From Rhizobium jaguaris (GTDB taxonomy: Bacteria; Pseudomonadota; Alphaproteobacteria; Rhizobiales; Rhizobiaceae), in contig NZ_CP032694.1 of the NCBI RefSeq assembly GCF_003627755.1, positions 425,501 to 489,500 on the forward strand: DNA of 64,000 nucleotides, in the 5' to 3' direction. The translations under genes were made by a program, and so were the position numbers. This document shows positions 27,303 to 35,677 of the stretch, piece after piece. Each line of letters opens with the position of its first letter. Position 1 is the stretch's first letter. The notes beneath the pieces are model-generated. The model worked only from the letters and a program-made list of their open reading frames with translations. It did no database searches and had not been told where the DNA came from.

Positions 27303-27351
27303 CTGTAGGTCAGGGCATTTACGCCCGCTCTCAACAAGGGAATGATCTCAC

Positions 27352-27519
27352 ATGTTGATAAAAGCCATCTTCTCCGCGGTGTTTTTTGCCCTCATCGGCC
27401 TCAGTGTTTCCGCTTGCTCCACCACCGGAGGCGGCGGCGGTATGTCGCATTCCTCCCCGGGCGGTGGTACGTCGGGTGGCGGCAGTATGGGTGGCGGCGG
27501 TATGGGCGGCGGATATTGA
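27352..27519 (+). CDS. Small glycine-rich lipoprotein
   Basis: A 55-residue protein. Signal peptide MLIKAIFSAVFFALIGLSVS with lipobox VSAC, cleavage before Cys22. The mature part is CSTTGGGGG followed by Gly/Ser/Met-rich repeats (GGGSMGGGGMGGGY). AAGGGA lies ten bases upstream. Likely anchored to a membrane; glycine-rich proteins of this sort are common in rhizobia but I know no function. First gene inside the proposed island region. Confidence 0.7.
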   Translation: MLIKAIFSAVFFALIGLSVSACSTTGGGGGMSHSSPGGGTSGGGSMGGGGMGGGY

Positions 27520-27690
27520 TAACCTCCCAAGCTAGGTGGGAAGCGGTGCGGCGACGTTGCCACGGCAGCCTCGGCATCGCTTCCTTCAACCGGTAAAATG
27601 TTGGGAACAATCGCCCTGCGCAAGAATCGGGTTGAATTCGAGCGTCGGGCGCACGATTTTCATGGCAAGTGGAAACACGGAGACTTTGCC

Positions 27691-28254
27691 ATGAACGAGA
27701 CAACGCAACATTATCTGATCTTCGAAACCGCTGGCGGTTTCTGCGGAATTGCGTGGAACGATATCGGCATAACGCGCTTCCAACTGCCGACGAAAAGCGC
27801 CGACGCGACCGAGCGCCTCATGCTTCGCCGCCTGCCGTATGCCAGGCCCGGCGTACCGACGCCCGATGTGGTGGAAGCGGTTGCTGCCGTGAAGCGCTAT
27901 TTCGCTGGCGAGGAGATCGACTTCTCCAGCATCAAGCTGGACCTTAGCGAGCAGGACGATTTCTTCAAGCAGATCTATGCCGCCGCGCGGCAGGTGGGAT
28001 GGGGACACACAACCACCTATGGCGCGCTCGCCAAACAGCTCGGCGCCGGGCCGGAAGCCGCGCGCGACGTCGGCCAGGCCATGGCCAGGAACCCCGTGGC
28101 GCTGATCATCCCCTGCCACCGCGTCCTGGCCGCCGGCGGCAAGATAGGCGGCTTCTCGGCGCCCGGCGGTTCGAGCGCCAAGGCTCGCATGCTGGAACTG
28201 GAAGGCGTGCAGCTCGCGCCGCTGAAGCCTGTGCAGCAAACGCTGGGTTTCTGA
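27691..28254 (+). CDS. ogt: Methylated-DNA--protein-cysteine methyltransferase
   Basis: A 187-residue suicide repair enzyme that removes alkyl groups from O6-alkylguanine. The active-site PCHRV lies in VALIIPCHRVLAAGGKIGGFSAPGG. The helix-turn-helix region VGWGHTTTYGALAKQLGAGPEAARDVG precedes it, and the N-terminal ribonuclease-like domain is short, as in Ogt. Start 27691 fits MNETTQHYLIFETAGG; the frame upstream lacks family character. It stands between the lipoprotein and a convergent MFS pseudogene. Confidence 0.92.
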   Translation: MNETTQHYLIFETAGGFCGIAWNDIGITRFQLPTKSADATERLMLRRLPYARPGVPTPDVVEAVAAVKRYFAGEEIDFSSIKLDLSEQDDFFKQIYAAARQVGWGHTTTYGALAKQLGAGPEAARDVGQAMARNPVALIIPCHRVLAAGGKIGGFSAPGGSSAKARMLELEGVQLAPLKPVQQTLGF

Positions 28255-28310
28255 GCTGAAGCCGAGGATAATCCACAGGCGAAGGACAGATGCGGATTTG
28301 TCCTCGTGAC

Positions 28311-29693
28311 TTATTTCGTCGTGCCCCAGCCGTTGATCGTCGTCGCTACCGCCGCGCCAACCAGCAGCGTTGTGGAGACGACCAGCGCTTCCCGCGCACC
28401 GGTGACAAAGGCGTTCATCTGGCCGACGAGCGATCCAAACAAGGCCACTCCAAGGACGCTGCCGGTCTGTCGCGCGGAGTTAAGAACGCCGGCGGCCACG
28501 CCCGAGCGCGCCTTCTCGACGCTGCCTAGCAGCGTCGATGTGAGCGGCGGGACCAACAGTCCCAATCCGGCGCCCATTGCGAGGAACTGAACGAGCATCG
28601 CCCAATAATTTGTACCATGTCCGATGCCGAGGAGGGCGAAGCAGCCTGCGGCTGCGATCAATGCCCCGGCGGCGATAACCGGAAGCGCTCCAAATCGATG
28701 GGCGGCCGGGGCCGCCAAGAGGTTGGCGGGAAGGACCGCCCCCATCATCGGAAGAAAGGCCATGCCCGTCTCGAAAGGTGAAAGGTCGTTGACCTGCTGA
28801 AAGTAAAGGCTGAGCACGAAGATCAGACCATAAAACGGCACGTTCACCAATAGGCCCACAAACGACATCTGCGAGAACATTCGACGTTTGAACAGCGCAA
28901 GCGGCAGCATGGGCTGCCTGACGTGTTGCTCCTGCAACAGGAACAGCGCAACCAAGATCGCGGAAACAACAAATCCCGCGATAACCCAGGAATTGCCCCA
29001 GCCTGAGATCCCACCTTCGATGATTGTTGCGGCGAGGCAGCCCAACGCGCCGATTGCCATAGCCTGGCCGGCGAGGTCGAGCTCACGACGCGGCGATGGC
29101 TTGGTCTCGCCTGCCCACCGCCATGTCAGCCAAAGGCCTGCGAGCCCGATCGGCAGATTGACCAGAAATATACTCCTCCAGCCGACGATTGCGATCAGGC
29201 CGCCGCCTGCGAACGGACCCGCCGTAAGCGCGAGGCTCGCGCCGGCGGCCCAGATCCCAACCTAACGCCCACGTTCCTTTTCATCGGGATAGGCATGATT
29301 GAGAAGGGCGAGTGAGCTAGGAACAAGAATGGCCGCGCCCATGCCCTGCAAGACCCTGGCCGCAATCAGAATCACAGCCGAGGGCGCCAGCGCGCAAGCG
29401 AGTGACGCCGCCGTGAAAATGGCGAAGCCGGCCATGAAGGTCTTCTTCGCGCCGATGCGATCACCCAGCGCGCCGGCCGTCAGGATCAACGCGGCGAACG
29501 TAATCGTATAGGCGGTGACCACCCACTGGAGCTCGGGCACGCCACCGCCCAGCGCACTGCCAATGCTGCTTAAGGCGGTGTTGACGATGGTCACGTCGAG
29601 CTGAACGACAGCATAGCCGAGGCTCATCCCGGCGAGTGTCAATGACTTCGCTAGTCTTGAACGATCATCTTTGTTTATCGCATTCTTCGGCAT
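28311..29693 (-). pseudogene. DHA2-type MFS multidrug transporter with in-frame amber stop
   Basis: Fourteen-helix-type drug:H+ antiporter. N-terminal part (MPKNAINKDDRSRLAK, VTIVNTALSSIG, LGDRIGAKKTFMAG) runs to a TAG at 29262-29264. The same frame then continues without break (VGIWAAGASLALTAGPFAGG ... LPIGLAGLWLTWRW) to a normal end at 28311. This is a nonsense codon, not a frameshift: ERGR-stop-VGIWAA where relatives have an ordinary residue. AGGAGGAGTC precedes the start. Unless suppressed or a sequencing error, the transporter is inactive; an internal start could make only a partial protein. Confidence 0.85.
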
Positions 29694-30014
29694 GACTCCT
29701 CCTGCCAAGTGCAAAGCACTCGATGTTTCGCGATGTCTGGTGCGCCCAAACGGAGTCAATGCGGCAGCACGGTTACCGTTCCTCGAAGGCAATGTACAAA
29801 TTGTTGATCGGTCGATTTGTCTAAGCCCTAGGTAGGCACGACACGTCCAACCCGCCCGCAAAAGACAATCGCCACTTCATGAACCGGGCGCGGCCGCATC
29901 GCCTTGACCAAATTGCCAAGGAGTCTGACTTCCGGCGTTTTTGCGGTCATCGTCTCGATTTATGAAACGAACTCCCGATCGCTTGCGTTCATCCTGGGCA
30001 AAGGAGGAGACGCC
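29694..30014. other. Intergenic region between MFS and VOC genes
   Basis: About 320 bases without a supported gene between divergent genes. It contains an imperfectly spaced dyad ACAAAT-N13-ATTTGT at 29796-29820, about 105 bases upstream of the MFS start, which could be an operator. Nothing else stands out. Confidence 0.35.
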
Positions 30015-30443
30015 ATGGAAGAAATCACAAACACCAGAGTCTTGTTCATCGCGGGCTTCGGCCCGATTGTCCGTGAGGCGGCGGCAAGCCGCCAGCTATA
30101 CGCCCAGACATTCGGTATTCCCTTCAAGGAGGAGAAAGGTGGTTACCTCCACACCGAGGCGCTCAAGGGAGCGCAGACTTTCGCCCTGTGGCCGCTCTCT
30201 GAGGCCGCTCAGTCCTGTTACGGGAAGGACTCCTGGCCCAGCGATGTTCCTGTCCCGCAAGCCTGGATTGAGTTTGACGTCGACAATGTCGAAAAGGCTA
30301 CGGCGGAGCTTGAATCACGAGGTTATCGAATGCTGGTCAAGAACAAGAAGGAACCGTGGGGTCAGACTGTAAGTCGCTTCATTGGGCCAGAAGGATTATT
30401 GGTCGGGGTCACCTTTACCCCATGGATGCGAGAAGAGACGTAG
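30015..30443 (+). CDS. VOC-superfamily (glyoxalase/bleomycin resistance-like) protein
   Basis: A 142-residue vicinal-oxygen-chelate fold protein. Strands RVLFIAGFGPIV, YLHTEALKGAQTFALW, AWIEFDVDNVEKATAEL and FIGPEGLLVGVTFTPW give the paired beta-alpha-beta-beta-beta modules. Start 30015 is fixed by GGAGGAGACGCC. May bind a metal and a small hydrophobic ligand or drug. No neighbour reveals the substrate. Confidence 0.8.
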   Translation: MEEITNTRVLFIAGFGPIVREAAASRQLYAQTFGIPFKEEKGGYLHTEALKGAQTFALWPLSEAAQSCYGKDSWPSDVPVPQAWIEFDVDNVEKATAELESRGYRMLVKNKKEPWGQTVSRFIGPEGLLVGVTFTPWMREET

Positions 30444-30444
30444 G

Positions 30445-30655
30445 AAGCCAAGCCGCGTGCGGATTCTGATGATGCAGTATCGAGATGGTGAGGCCAGCAA
30501 TGACGATGGTCTTGACCAGGCGCGCCCCGTAATCCTGTTCCTCTGCGATAATTTGGCATCCCTACGGGTGACGGCTTCCAATCAGGCAGGATGGGAACGA
30601 GGGTGCCGGTTGCCATGGCATCCTCGATCAGGAATTCGGGCAGATAGTGATGCCA
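30445..30655 (-). pseudogene. Possible remnant of a LysR-type C-terminus
   Basis: On the minus strand, about 30561-30648 encodes YLPEFLIEDAMATGTLVPIL followed by PDWKPSPVG. This resembles the end of a LysR effector domain (LP.FL..D...G.LV.VLPDW....VG). The continuation toward 30445 is broken over several frames. No start, no HTH. I treat it as decayed accessory DNA; the identification rests on about 30 residues. Confidence 0.35.
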
Positions 30656-30659
30656 AGAT

Positions 30660-31184
30660 CTATGATGCGGCCGCATCACTGGTGAGGGAACGCACGGCCA
30701 CAGGCTGAGGACGCACCAGCAAATAGAACGCGGCGATGTGGGTGATCATCAACAGCGGCACGTAGATAATCGGGATCGCGTAGGTGGCGCCGAGCTGCCC
30801 GGCCAACGCCGGAAGATCAAGCTGGTTGCCGTGATAATAGTCGACGATGAGGTCGACTGTTCCCGCAACATTGAAGCCGATGATGAACAGCCAAAAAAGC
30901 GGGCGTGTCCTGACGCTGAGAAGTGCCAGGATGGCGAGCAAGCCGGTTGCAAAATCGCCGTAAGCGGCAAATGTCGCGAAGGCGGCGGGCAGATTGGGGC
31001 CGACGACGCCGGGAACAATGAAGACGAGCCCGAAGAAGCGGAAACTGTGCAACGTGGCGATGGCACGTTGCGCTTCGACTTGGTCCATCGATTTGAGCCT
31101 GGGCCAGATATATGCTCCGAAGCACAGCAGCCACGGAACGTAGCCTAGAACAAGATGCAGCTGAAAGATGAGTGCAGTCGACAT
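30660..31184 (-). CDS. Membrane protein, hypothetical
   Basis: A 174-residue integral membrane protein with about five hydrophobic helices (LHLVLGYVPWLLCFGAYIW, FFGLVFIVPGVVGPNL, FATGLLAILALLSV, LFWLFIIGFNVAGTVDLIVDYYHG, IPIIYVPLLMITHIAAFYLL). GGAGACCGCC precedes the ATG. It is 24 bases downstream of the methyltransferase stop and probably co-transcribed. No family that I can name with confidence. Confidence 0.75.
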   Translation of the reverse strand: MSTALIFQLHLVLGYVPWLLCFGAYIWPRLKSMDQVEAQRAIATLHSFRFFGLVFIVPGVVGPNLPAAFATFAAYGDFATGLLAILALLSVRTRPLFWLFIIGFNVAGTVDLIVDYYHGNQLDLPALAGQLGATYAIPIIYVPLLMITHIAAFYLLVRPQPVAVRSLTSDAAAS

Positions 31185-31208
31185 GGCGGTCTCCTATGAC
31201 GCGCTAAT

Positions 31209-32027
31209 TCACACGGCCTCGAACACTGCGGTCAGGATGCCGAGCCGGCCTTCCATGAGATTTCGTCCCAAGTTGGCGACAAGCTGCGCGAAGTCCGCTC
31301 CTATCACCACACCGAGATTTGGCGAGGGTGGCGGCCCCGACTCGCGCAGCTCGGCGATCCAGGCCTTGGCGGCCCCGGTGTCGTCTTGCCACGCGACGTT
31401 GCGAAAACCGACCGCCTCAATGGCCTCGCGCGTCGCGGCGGCCGTGAGTAGGAAGCTCGTTGCCGGCGTTCGCGCCCAAGGGACGGGATAGTGCGGCTCG
31501 CCGCCGTTCAACACGACGTCATAGGTGGCAAACCTGCCGCCTGACTTCAGCACGCGCCGGATCTCGCCGTAGAGGCGCGCTCGGTCGGAAATGTTCATTG
31601 CCACATGCTGCAGCAACACGACGTCGAAACAGTCATCGTCAAATGGAAGCTCCAACGCATTTCCGGTCTGGAACGACGCCTGCGCGCTCTGTCCCGTCCG
31701 CTCGGTCAGATAGCGCGCCGCATCGACGAACGGCTCGCTGAGGTCGACGCCCGCAACTTGACAGCCATAGGCTTCAGCCAGGAAGCGCGCCGGCCCGCCG
31801 ACGCCCGAGCCGACATCCAGGACCGACATGTCGGCGGTGATTCCAGCCAACTTGGCAAGCTCGGCGGTTGCTGTGAGGCCGCGCGTGTGAAACTGGTCGA
31901 GAGCACCCAGTTGCCGGGGCGTGAGCCGCTGGTTCTCCGGCCCGAGGGCCGCGAGTGCTGTCCTCAACCGCTCGGTCAAGCCGGTCGCATGATAGTGGTC
32001 GCGAACGCTATCAAGGGTATCGGTCAT
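31209..32027 (-). CDS. Class I SAM-dependent methyltransferase (UbiE/SDMT-like)
   Basis: A 272-residue small-molecule methyltransferase. Motif I is VLDVGSGVGGPARFLAE, motif II VAGVDLSEPFVDAA, motif IV FDVVLLQHVAMNIS, with VLKSGGRFATYDVV after it. The N-terminal helices and the C-terminal extension resemble sarcosine/ubiquinone-type methyltransferases. GGAGGAACC precedes the start at 32027. It faces the LysR gene at 32150, its likely regulator, and is followed by a membrane protein. Substrate unknown. Confidence 0.88.
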   Translation of the reverse strand: MTDTLDSVRDHYHATGLTERLRTALAALGPENQRLTPRQLGALDQFHTRGLTATAELAKLAGITADMSVLDVGSGVGGPARFLAEAYGCQVAGVDLSEPFVDAARYLTERTGQSAQASFQTGNALELPFDDDCFDVVLLQHVAMNISDRARLYGEIRRVLKSGGRFATYDVVLNGGEPHYPVPWARTPATSFLLTAAATREAIEAVGFRNVAWQDDTGAAKAWIAELRESGPPPSPNLGVVIGADFAQLVANLGRNLMEGRLGILTAVFEAV

Positions 32028-32149
32028 TTCAAGGTTCCTCCAAAGCTTCTGACTGTTGTGGCGAGGCGGCATCGGGGTGGCGCCCGCCTTGCAAGTCAGA
32101 TGTACGACTGCTTTCGCCGCGCGACTATTCGCTATAATGTTGACGGGCC

Positions 32150-33124
32150 ATGAAGCAGAATTTCACAGTCAGACGAGGCGCGCTCGACGGTGTGGAGGCG
32201 TTCCTGAGCGTCGCCGAGCACCGCAGTTTTCGCAGGGCGGCTGCGGAACTGGGGGTGACTCCATCGGCGATCAGCCAAGTAGTGCGCGCACTTGAGGCGC
32301 GCGTCGGCGCGGCGCTTTTTCTGCGCACAACGCGCAGTGTCGGCCTGACCGAAGCGGGCGAACGATTCCTGTCGCGTGCAAAGCCGGCCTTCGAAGAGCT
32401 CGTTGCCGCAAGCGAGGTCGCCGGTCAACTCGGCGAGCGGCCGGCCGGACTGTTGCGCCTCGCCGTGCCGCGTTCGGTCGTGCCGATCCTGCTGGAGCCG
32501 CTGATCGCCTCCTTCTGCGAGGCCTATCCCGCAATCGAGGTAGAGATCGCGGTAAGCGAGAAGCTGGTCGACCTGGCGGCCGAGGGGTTCGATGCCGGTG
32601 TCCGGATGGGCGAATTCATCGCCGCCGACATGGTCGCGGTGCGGCTGACGCCACCGTTCCCCTTCGTCGTCGTCGGCAGCCCCGATTACCTGTCTCGGCG
32701 CAAGCGGCCGGAGCGCATCGACGATCTGCGCGACCACGCCTGCCTGCGCATGCGCCGCTCGAACGGGTCGGTCGCGCCTTGGTCCTTCGTCGACGGCGGC
32801 AAGGCGGTCGAAGCGATCGTCTCAGGGCCGCTCATCGCGCATGACTACCCCACGGTCCTGGGGGCTGCCATCCAAGGCGCGGGACTTGCACAGGTGCCCG
32901 GCCCACTCGCCGAAGCGGCTGTTGCCGATGGCCGGTTGCAAGCGCTGCTAACTTCCTTCGCCGTCACAACGCCTGGGGTTTTTCTGTACCACCCGGGCAA
33001 ACGGCAGGTCTTGCCCAAACTCCGCGCGTTCATCGAGCATGTCCGATACCGGAGCAATGGCGTCCCGGGCATCAAAGCAACGCAACGGAGATTGCGCGAA
33101 CGCCCTGATGCAAACCACTCCTGA
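32150..33124 (+). CDS. LysR-family transcriptional regulator
   Basis: A 324-residue regulator. HTH at about residues 8-66 (FLSVAEHRSFRRAAAELGVTPSAISQVVRALE); effector domain with GFDAGVRMGEFIAADMVAVRL, the pattern of the large GstA/CrgA-like subgroup. Divergent from the methyltransferase at 32027; the 122-base interval is AT-richer and should hold both promoters. Probably controls the methyltransferase-membrane protein pair. Confidence 0.9.
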   Translation: MKQNFTVRRGALDGVEAFLSVAEHRSFRRAAAELGVTPSAISQVVRALEARVGAALFLRTTRSVGLTEAGERFLSRAKPAFEELVAASEVAGQLGERPAGLLRLAVPRSVVPILLEPLIASFCEAYPAIEVEIAVSEKLVDLAAEGFDAGVRMGEFIAADMVAVRLTPPFPFVVVGSPDYLSRRKRPERIDDLRDHACLRMRRSNGSVAPWSFVDGGKAVEAIVSGPLIAHDYPTVLGAAIQGAGLAQVPGPLAEAAVADGRLQALLTSFAVTTPGVFLYHPGKRQVLPKLRAFIEHVRYRSNGVPGIKATQRRLRERPDANHS

Positions 33125-33195
33125 TGGGATGTCTGTAGTTTCCGCCATCCATCGCTGTCCGGTCACGGATTTCCGCACCTTCAGGCGTCAGATTT

Positions 33196-33564
33196 TCACT
33201 GCAGATCACCAGCCTCGTATAGCGGCCGGATTTCGATCTCGCTCGGTCCCGGCATGGGATTGGGGCAGCGCTTCACCCAGGCGACTGCCTCGTCCACGTC
33301 CTTGACGTCCCAGAGCCAGAAGCCCGCTACGAGCTCGCGGGTCGCGGCGAAAGGTCCGTCGATGACCGTACGGCCGGCACCATCGAACGCAATACGTTTG
33401 CCCTCAGAAGAGGGCTTGAGGCCGTCGCCCGTGAGCAGGATACCGGCATCCCGCAGTTCGTCATTGAACCTGCCCATCGCCTCCATCATCTCGATTGTCG
33501 CGGGGTCCCGGAAAAAGCCCTTTTCGCTGTCTTCGGTAGCCTTCACGAGCACCATTACACGCAT
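33196..33564 (-). CDS. DGPF-domain (YciI-like) protein
   Basis: A 122-residue protein of the DGPF/YciI family, with VIDGPFAATRELVAGFWLWD carrying the DGPF signature and a ferredoxin-like fold expected. Start 33564 has AAGGAGACAGGC upstream. ECF42-type sigma factors are known to sit beside DGPF genes and to drive them; here a matching candidate promoter lies at 33612-33638. A second, divergent DGPF-like gene begins at 33859. Biochemical role of the family is unknown. Confidence 0.88.
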   Translation of the reverse strand: MRVMVLVKATEDSEKGFFRDPATIEMMEAMGRFNDELRDAGILLTGDGLKPSSEGKRIAFDGAGRTVIDGPFAATRELVAGFWLWDVKDVDEAVAWVKRCPNPMPGPSEIEIRPLYEAGDLQ

Positions 33565-33611
33565 CGCCTGTCTCCTTGTTTCAGCCGGCCTCATTGGCCC
33601 GGTATCGGAAC

Positions 33612-33638
33612 GACGAACGGGGTTTTCGGAAACCGACA
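33612..33638 (-). promoter_or_regulatory. Candidate ECF42 promoter for the leftward DGPF gene
   Basis: Read on the minus strand: TGTCGG (-35), 17 bases, CGTC (-10), with the expected transcription start about 40 bases before ATG 33564. The same layout occurs divergently at 33781-33807. TGTCGA-type -35 boxes are reported for ECF42 sigma factors. Confidence 0.55.
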
Positions 33639-33780
33639 CCATCCTGCGATTTTTTCGACGGCTAAGGCGCATCCTTGCGCTTAGAGTCGGCTCCAATGAT
33701 TGGAATTCCACGAGCACTCCCGTCATAGTAGTCTCCACGATATTGCTGGTGAGGATGCCCCGATATTTCTTCCTGCACCC

Positions 33781-33807
33781 TGTCAAAATCTCGCCGGATC
33801 AAACGTC
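33781..33807 (+). promoter_or_regulatory. Candidate ECF42 promoter for the rightward DGPF-sigma operon
   Basis: TGTCAA (-35), exactly 17 bases, CGTC (-10), with a start about 45 bases before ATG 33859. It mirrors the promoter at 33612-33638 in boxes and spacing, suggesting that one sigma factor serves both, including its own gene. Confidence 0.55.
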
Positions 33808-33858
33808 TTTGTCGCAGCGGGCCATGAGGCTGCGCGTATCGAGAGAAAGGAACGCGTC

Positions 33859-34206
33859 ATGCAATATATGCTGTTAGTGTATCGGAGCGAAGCCAAGTAC
33901 AAGGATGCCACCAAGGAGCAGAAAGCCGAGACGTTCGCTGCCTACGCGGCCTACACGGAAATCTTGAAAAAGGCCGGCGCGTTCGTGGCGGGCAGCGGAT
34001 TGCAGGATTCCTCCCTGGCAACCGTGGTGCGCGCGCCGGATGGCAAGCCCACCGTTCTCAACGGCCCCTATATCGAAAGCAGGGAGCAGTTAGGTGGCTA
34101 TTATATTATCGAGGCGGCTGATCTCGATGGCGCCATCGCCTGGGCGGCGCGTTGTCCCGGCGCTCGACAGGACACTGTGGAGGTTCGCCCTCTCATGGTC
34201 TATTGA
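33859..34206 (+). CDS. YciI/DGPF-family protein
   Basis: A 115-residue YciI-like protein: MQYMLLVYRSEAKYKD, then the DGPF-equivalent VLNGPYIESREQLGGYYIIEA and the terminal CPGARQDTVEVRPL. GAAAGGAACGCG precedes the start. Its stop is five bases from the start of the sigma factor gene, so they form one unit. The DGPF motif is NGPY here, a common variant. Confidence 0.88.
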   Translation: MQYMLLVYRSEAKYKDATKEQKAETFAAYAAYTEILKKAGAFVAGSGLQDSSLATVVRAPDGKPTVLNGPYIESREQLGGYYIIEAADLDGAIAWAARCPGARQDTVEVRPLMVY

Positions 34207-34211
34207 ATTGC

Positions 34212-35477
34212 ATGTCGCAAGGAGATGACCAGTCTGCCATAAAAACTGCCGAGGCGGTGGCGCGCCGAAGCTATGGCAAGCTGGTCGCTATTCTCGCGGC
34301 GCGCACGCACGATGTGGCCGGAGCTGAAGACGCCTTGTCGGAGGCCTTTGCTTCTGCCTTGGCCGATTGGCCGGTCAATGGCGCGCCGTTGAGCCCCGAG
34401 GCTTGGCTGCTTGCCGTTGCCCGACGCAAGATGATCGACGCCGTAAGGCGCAGACGGGTAAGCGCTGTCGCCTCCGGGCATCTTCAGCTCATGGCGGAGG
34501 AGTTGGAGGCAACCGCGAGCCTGGTGCCGGAAATTCCGGACGAACGTCTGGCTTTGATGTTCGCTTGCGCGCATCCGATAATAGAGCCCGGAATCAGAGC
34601 TCCCCTGATCCTGCAGACGATCCTTGGGTTTGACGCACAGACGATCGGTTCCGCCTTCCTGGTCTCGCCGGCGGCAATGGGCCAACGGCTGGCGCGGGCC
34701 AAGCGCAAAATTAGGCATGCCAAGGTTCCCTTGCGCGTACCCGATAGGGCAGACATGCGCGCACGCCTGACGGCGGTATTGGAGGCGGTCTACGCGGCCT
34801 ATACCGAAGGCTGGAGCGATCCAGCCGGCACCGATGCGAGCCTGCGCAATCTCGCAGAGGAGGCGATTTGGCTCGGCCGGCTGATCGTCACGCTCTTGCC
34901 TAAGGAGCCTGAAGCGCTCGGCCTGCTTGCGCTGATGCTCTATTCGCATGCGCGGCGTTGCGCCCGGCGCAGTCCGGCCGGCGAATTCGTGCCGCTGGCT
35001 GATCAAGATCCTGCTCTATGGGACGAAGGGCTGATCGACGAAGCTGAAGATCTGCTTGTTCGCGCCAGTGCGTTTGATGCTTTCGACCGCTATCAATTGG
35101 AAGCGGCCATCCAATCGGCTCATGTCGTGCGACGCCGTACGGGCGCGACGGATTGGGTGGCGATCGAGCGTCTCTACGATGGCCTTTGCGCAATTACCGG
35201 CTCGCCGGTGGCGGCAATTAATCGGGCAATCGCCGTAGCGCAGACGCGCGGGCCTGCCGCGGGGTTAGCGGCGCTGCCTGTGCTGGCCCTCGGCAGCCGG
35301 CTTGTCGAATATCAACCCTATTGGGCGGCGCGAGCTGAACTGCATACGAGAATGGGGGAAACGGCCGCCGCCCGCGAAGCCTATGACCAGGCGATTGCGC
35401 TGGAAATAGACCCCGCCGTCCGCCGCTTTTTGCAAAGGCGGCGGACGGAAAGCTTCGGCCAATATCGAACGACTTAG
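34212..35477 (+). CDS. ECF-type RNA polymerase sigma factor with TPR-like C-terminal extension (ECF42-like)
   Basis: A 421-residue sigma factor. Region 2 is at about residues 15-85 (AGAEDALSEAFASALADWP, PEAWLLAVARRKMIDAVRRRR), region 4 at about 115-170 (LILQTILGFDAQTIGSAFLVSPAAMGQRLARAKRKI), followed by a long helical C-terminal domain (185-415) with TPR-like hairpins. This size and the upstream DGPF gene are characteristic of ECF42, which lacks a classical anti-sigma factor; the extension is thought to control activity. There is no clear Shine-Dalgarno; translation is probably coupled to the preceding gene. Confidence 0.9.
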   Translation: MSQGDDQSAIKTAEAVARRSYGKLVAILAARTHDVAGAEDALSEAFASALADWPVNGAPLSPEAWLLAVARRKMIDAVRRRRVSAVASGHLQLMAEELEATASLVPEIPDERLALMFACAHPIIEPGIRAPLILQTILGFDAQTIGSAFLVSPAAMGQRLARAKRKIRHAKVPLRVPDRADMRARLTAVLEAVYAAYTEGWSDPAGTDASLRNLAEEAIWLGRLIVTLLPKEPEALGLLALMLYSHARRCARRSPAGEFVPLADQDPALWDEGLIDEAEDLLVRASAFDAFDRYQLEAAIQSAHVVRRRTGATDWVAIERLYDGLCAITGSPVAAINRAIAVAQTRGPAAGLAALPVLALGSRLVEYQPYWAARAELHTRMGETAAAREAYDQAIALEIDPAVRRFLQRRRTESFGQYRTT

Positions 35478-35653
35478 TGCTTCGATATTGCACCTATGCG
35501 CTCTGCCATCGCGGCTTTTTCCAAAACGGCTGTCGCCGCGTCCTTTGCCAATAAGAAGGGCGATGCATCGCCCGAGGTGTGCGAAAGTACCAAGGCACCA
35601 TCGCATCAAGGTCGGGTCAGGCCATCGTCCTTGCCGTCAGCCACATTTTTCTC

Positions 35654-35677
35654 TATATTCGGAATATGCCGAATATA
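35654..35677. promoter_or_regulatory. Palindromic operator overlapping the GbsR/MarR-like start codon
   Basis: TATATTCGG-AATATG-CCGAATATA, nine-base perfect arms; the spacer contains the ATG at 35666. This strongly suggests autorepression. The rest of the interval 35478-35653 holds a perfect 16-base palindrome GGGCGATGCATCGCCC at 35558-35573, whose role is unclear. Confidence 0.6.

Noticed and set aside
35558..35573. Perfect palindrome GGGCGATGCATCGCCC considered as terminator
   Set aside because: No T run and no loop; kept only as a remark in the neighbouring operator entry.
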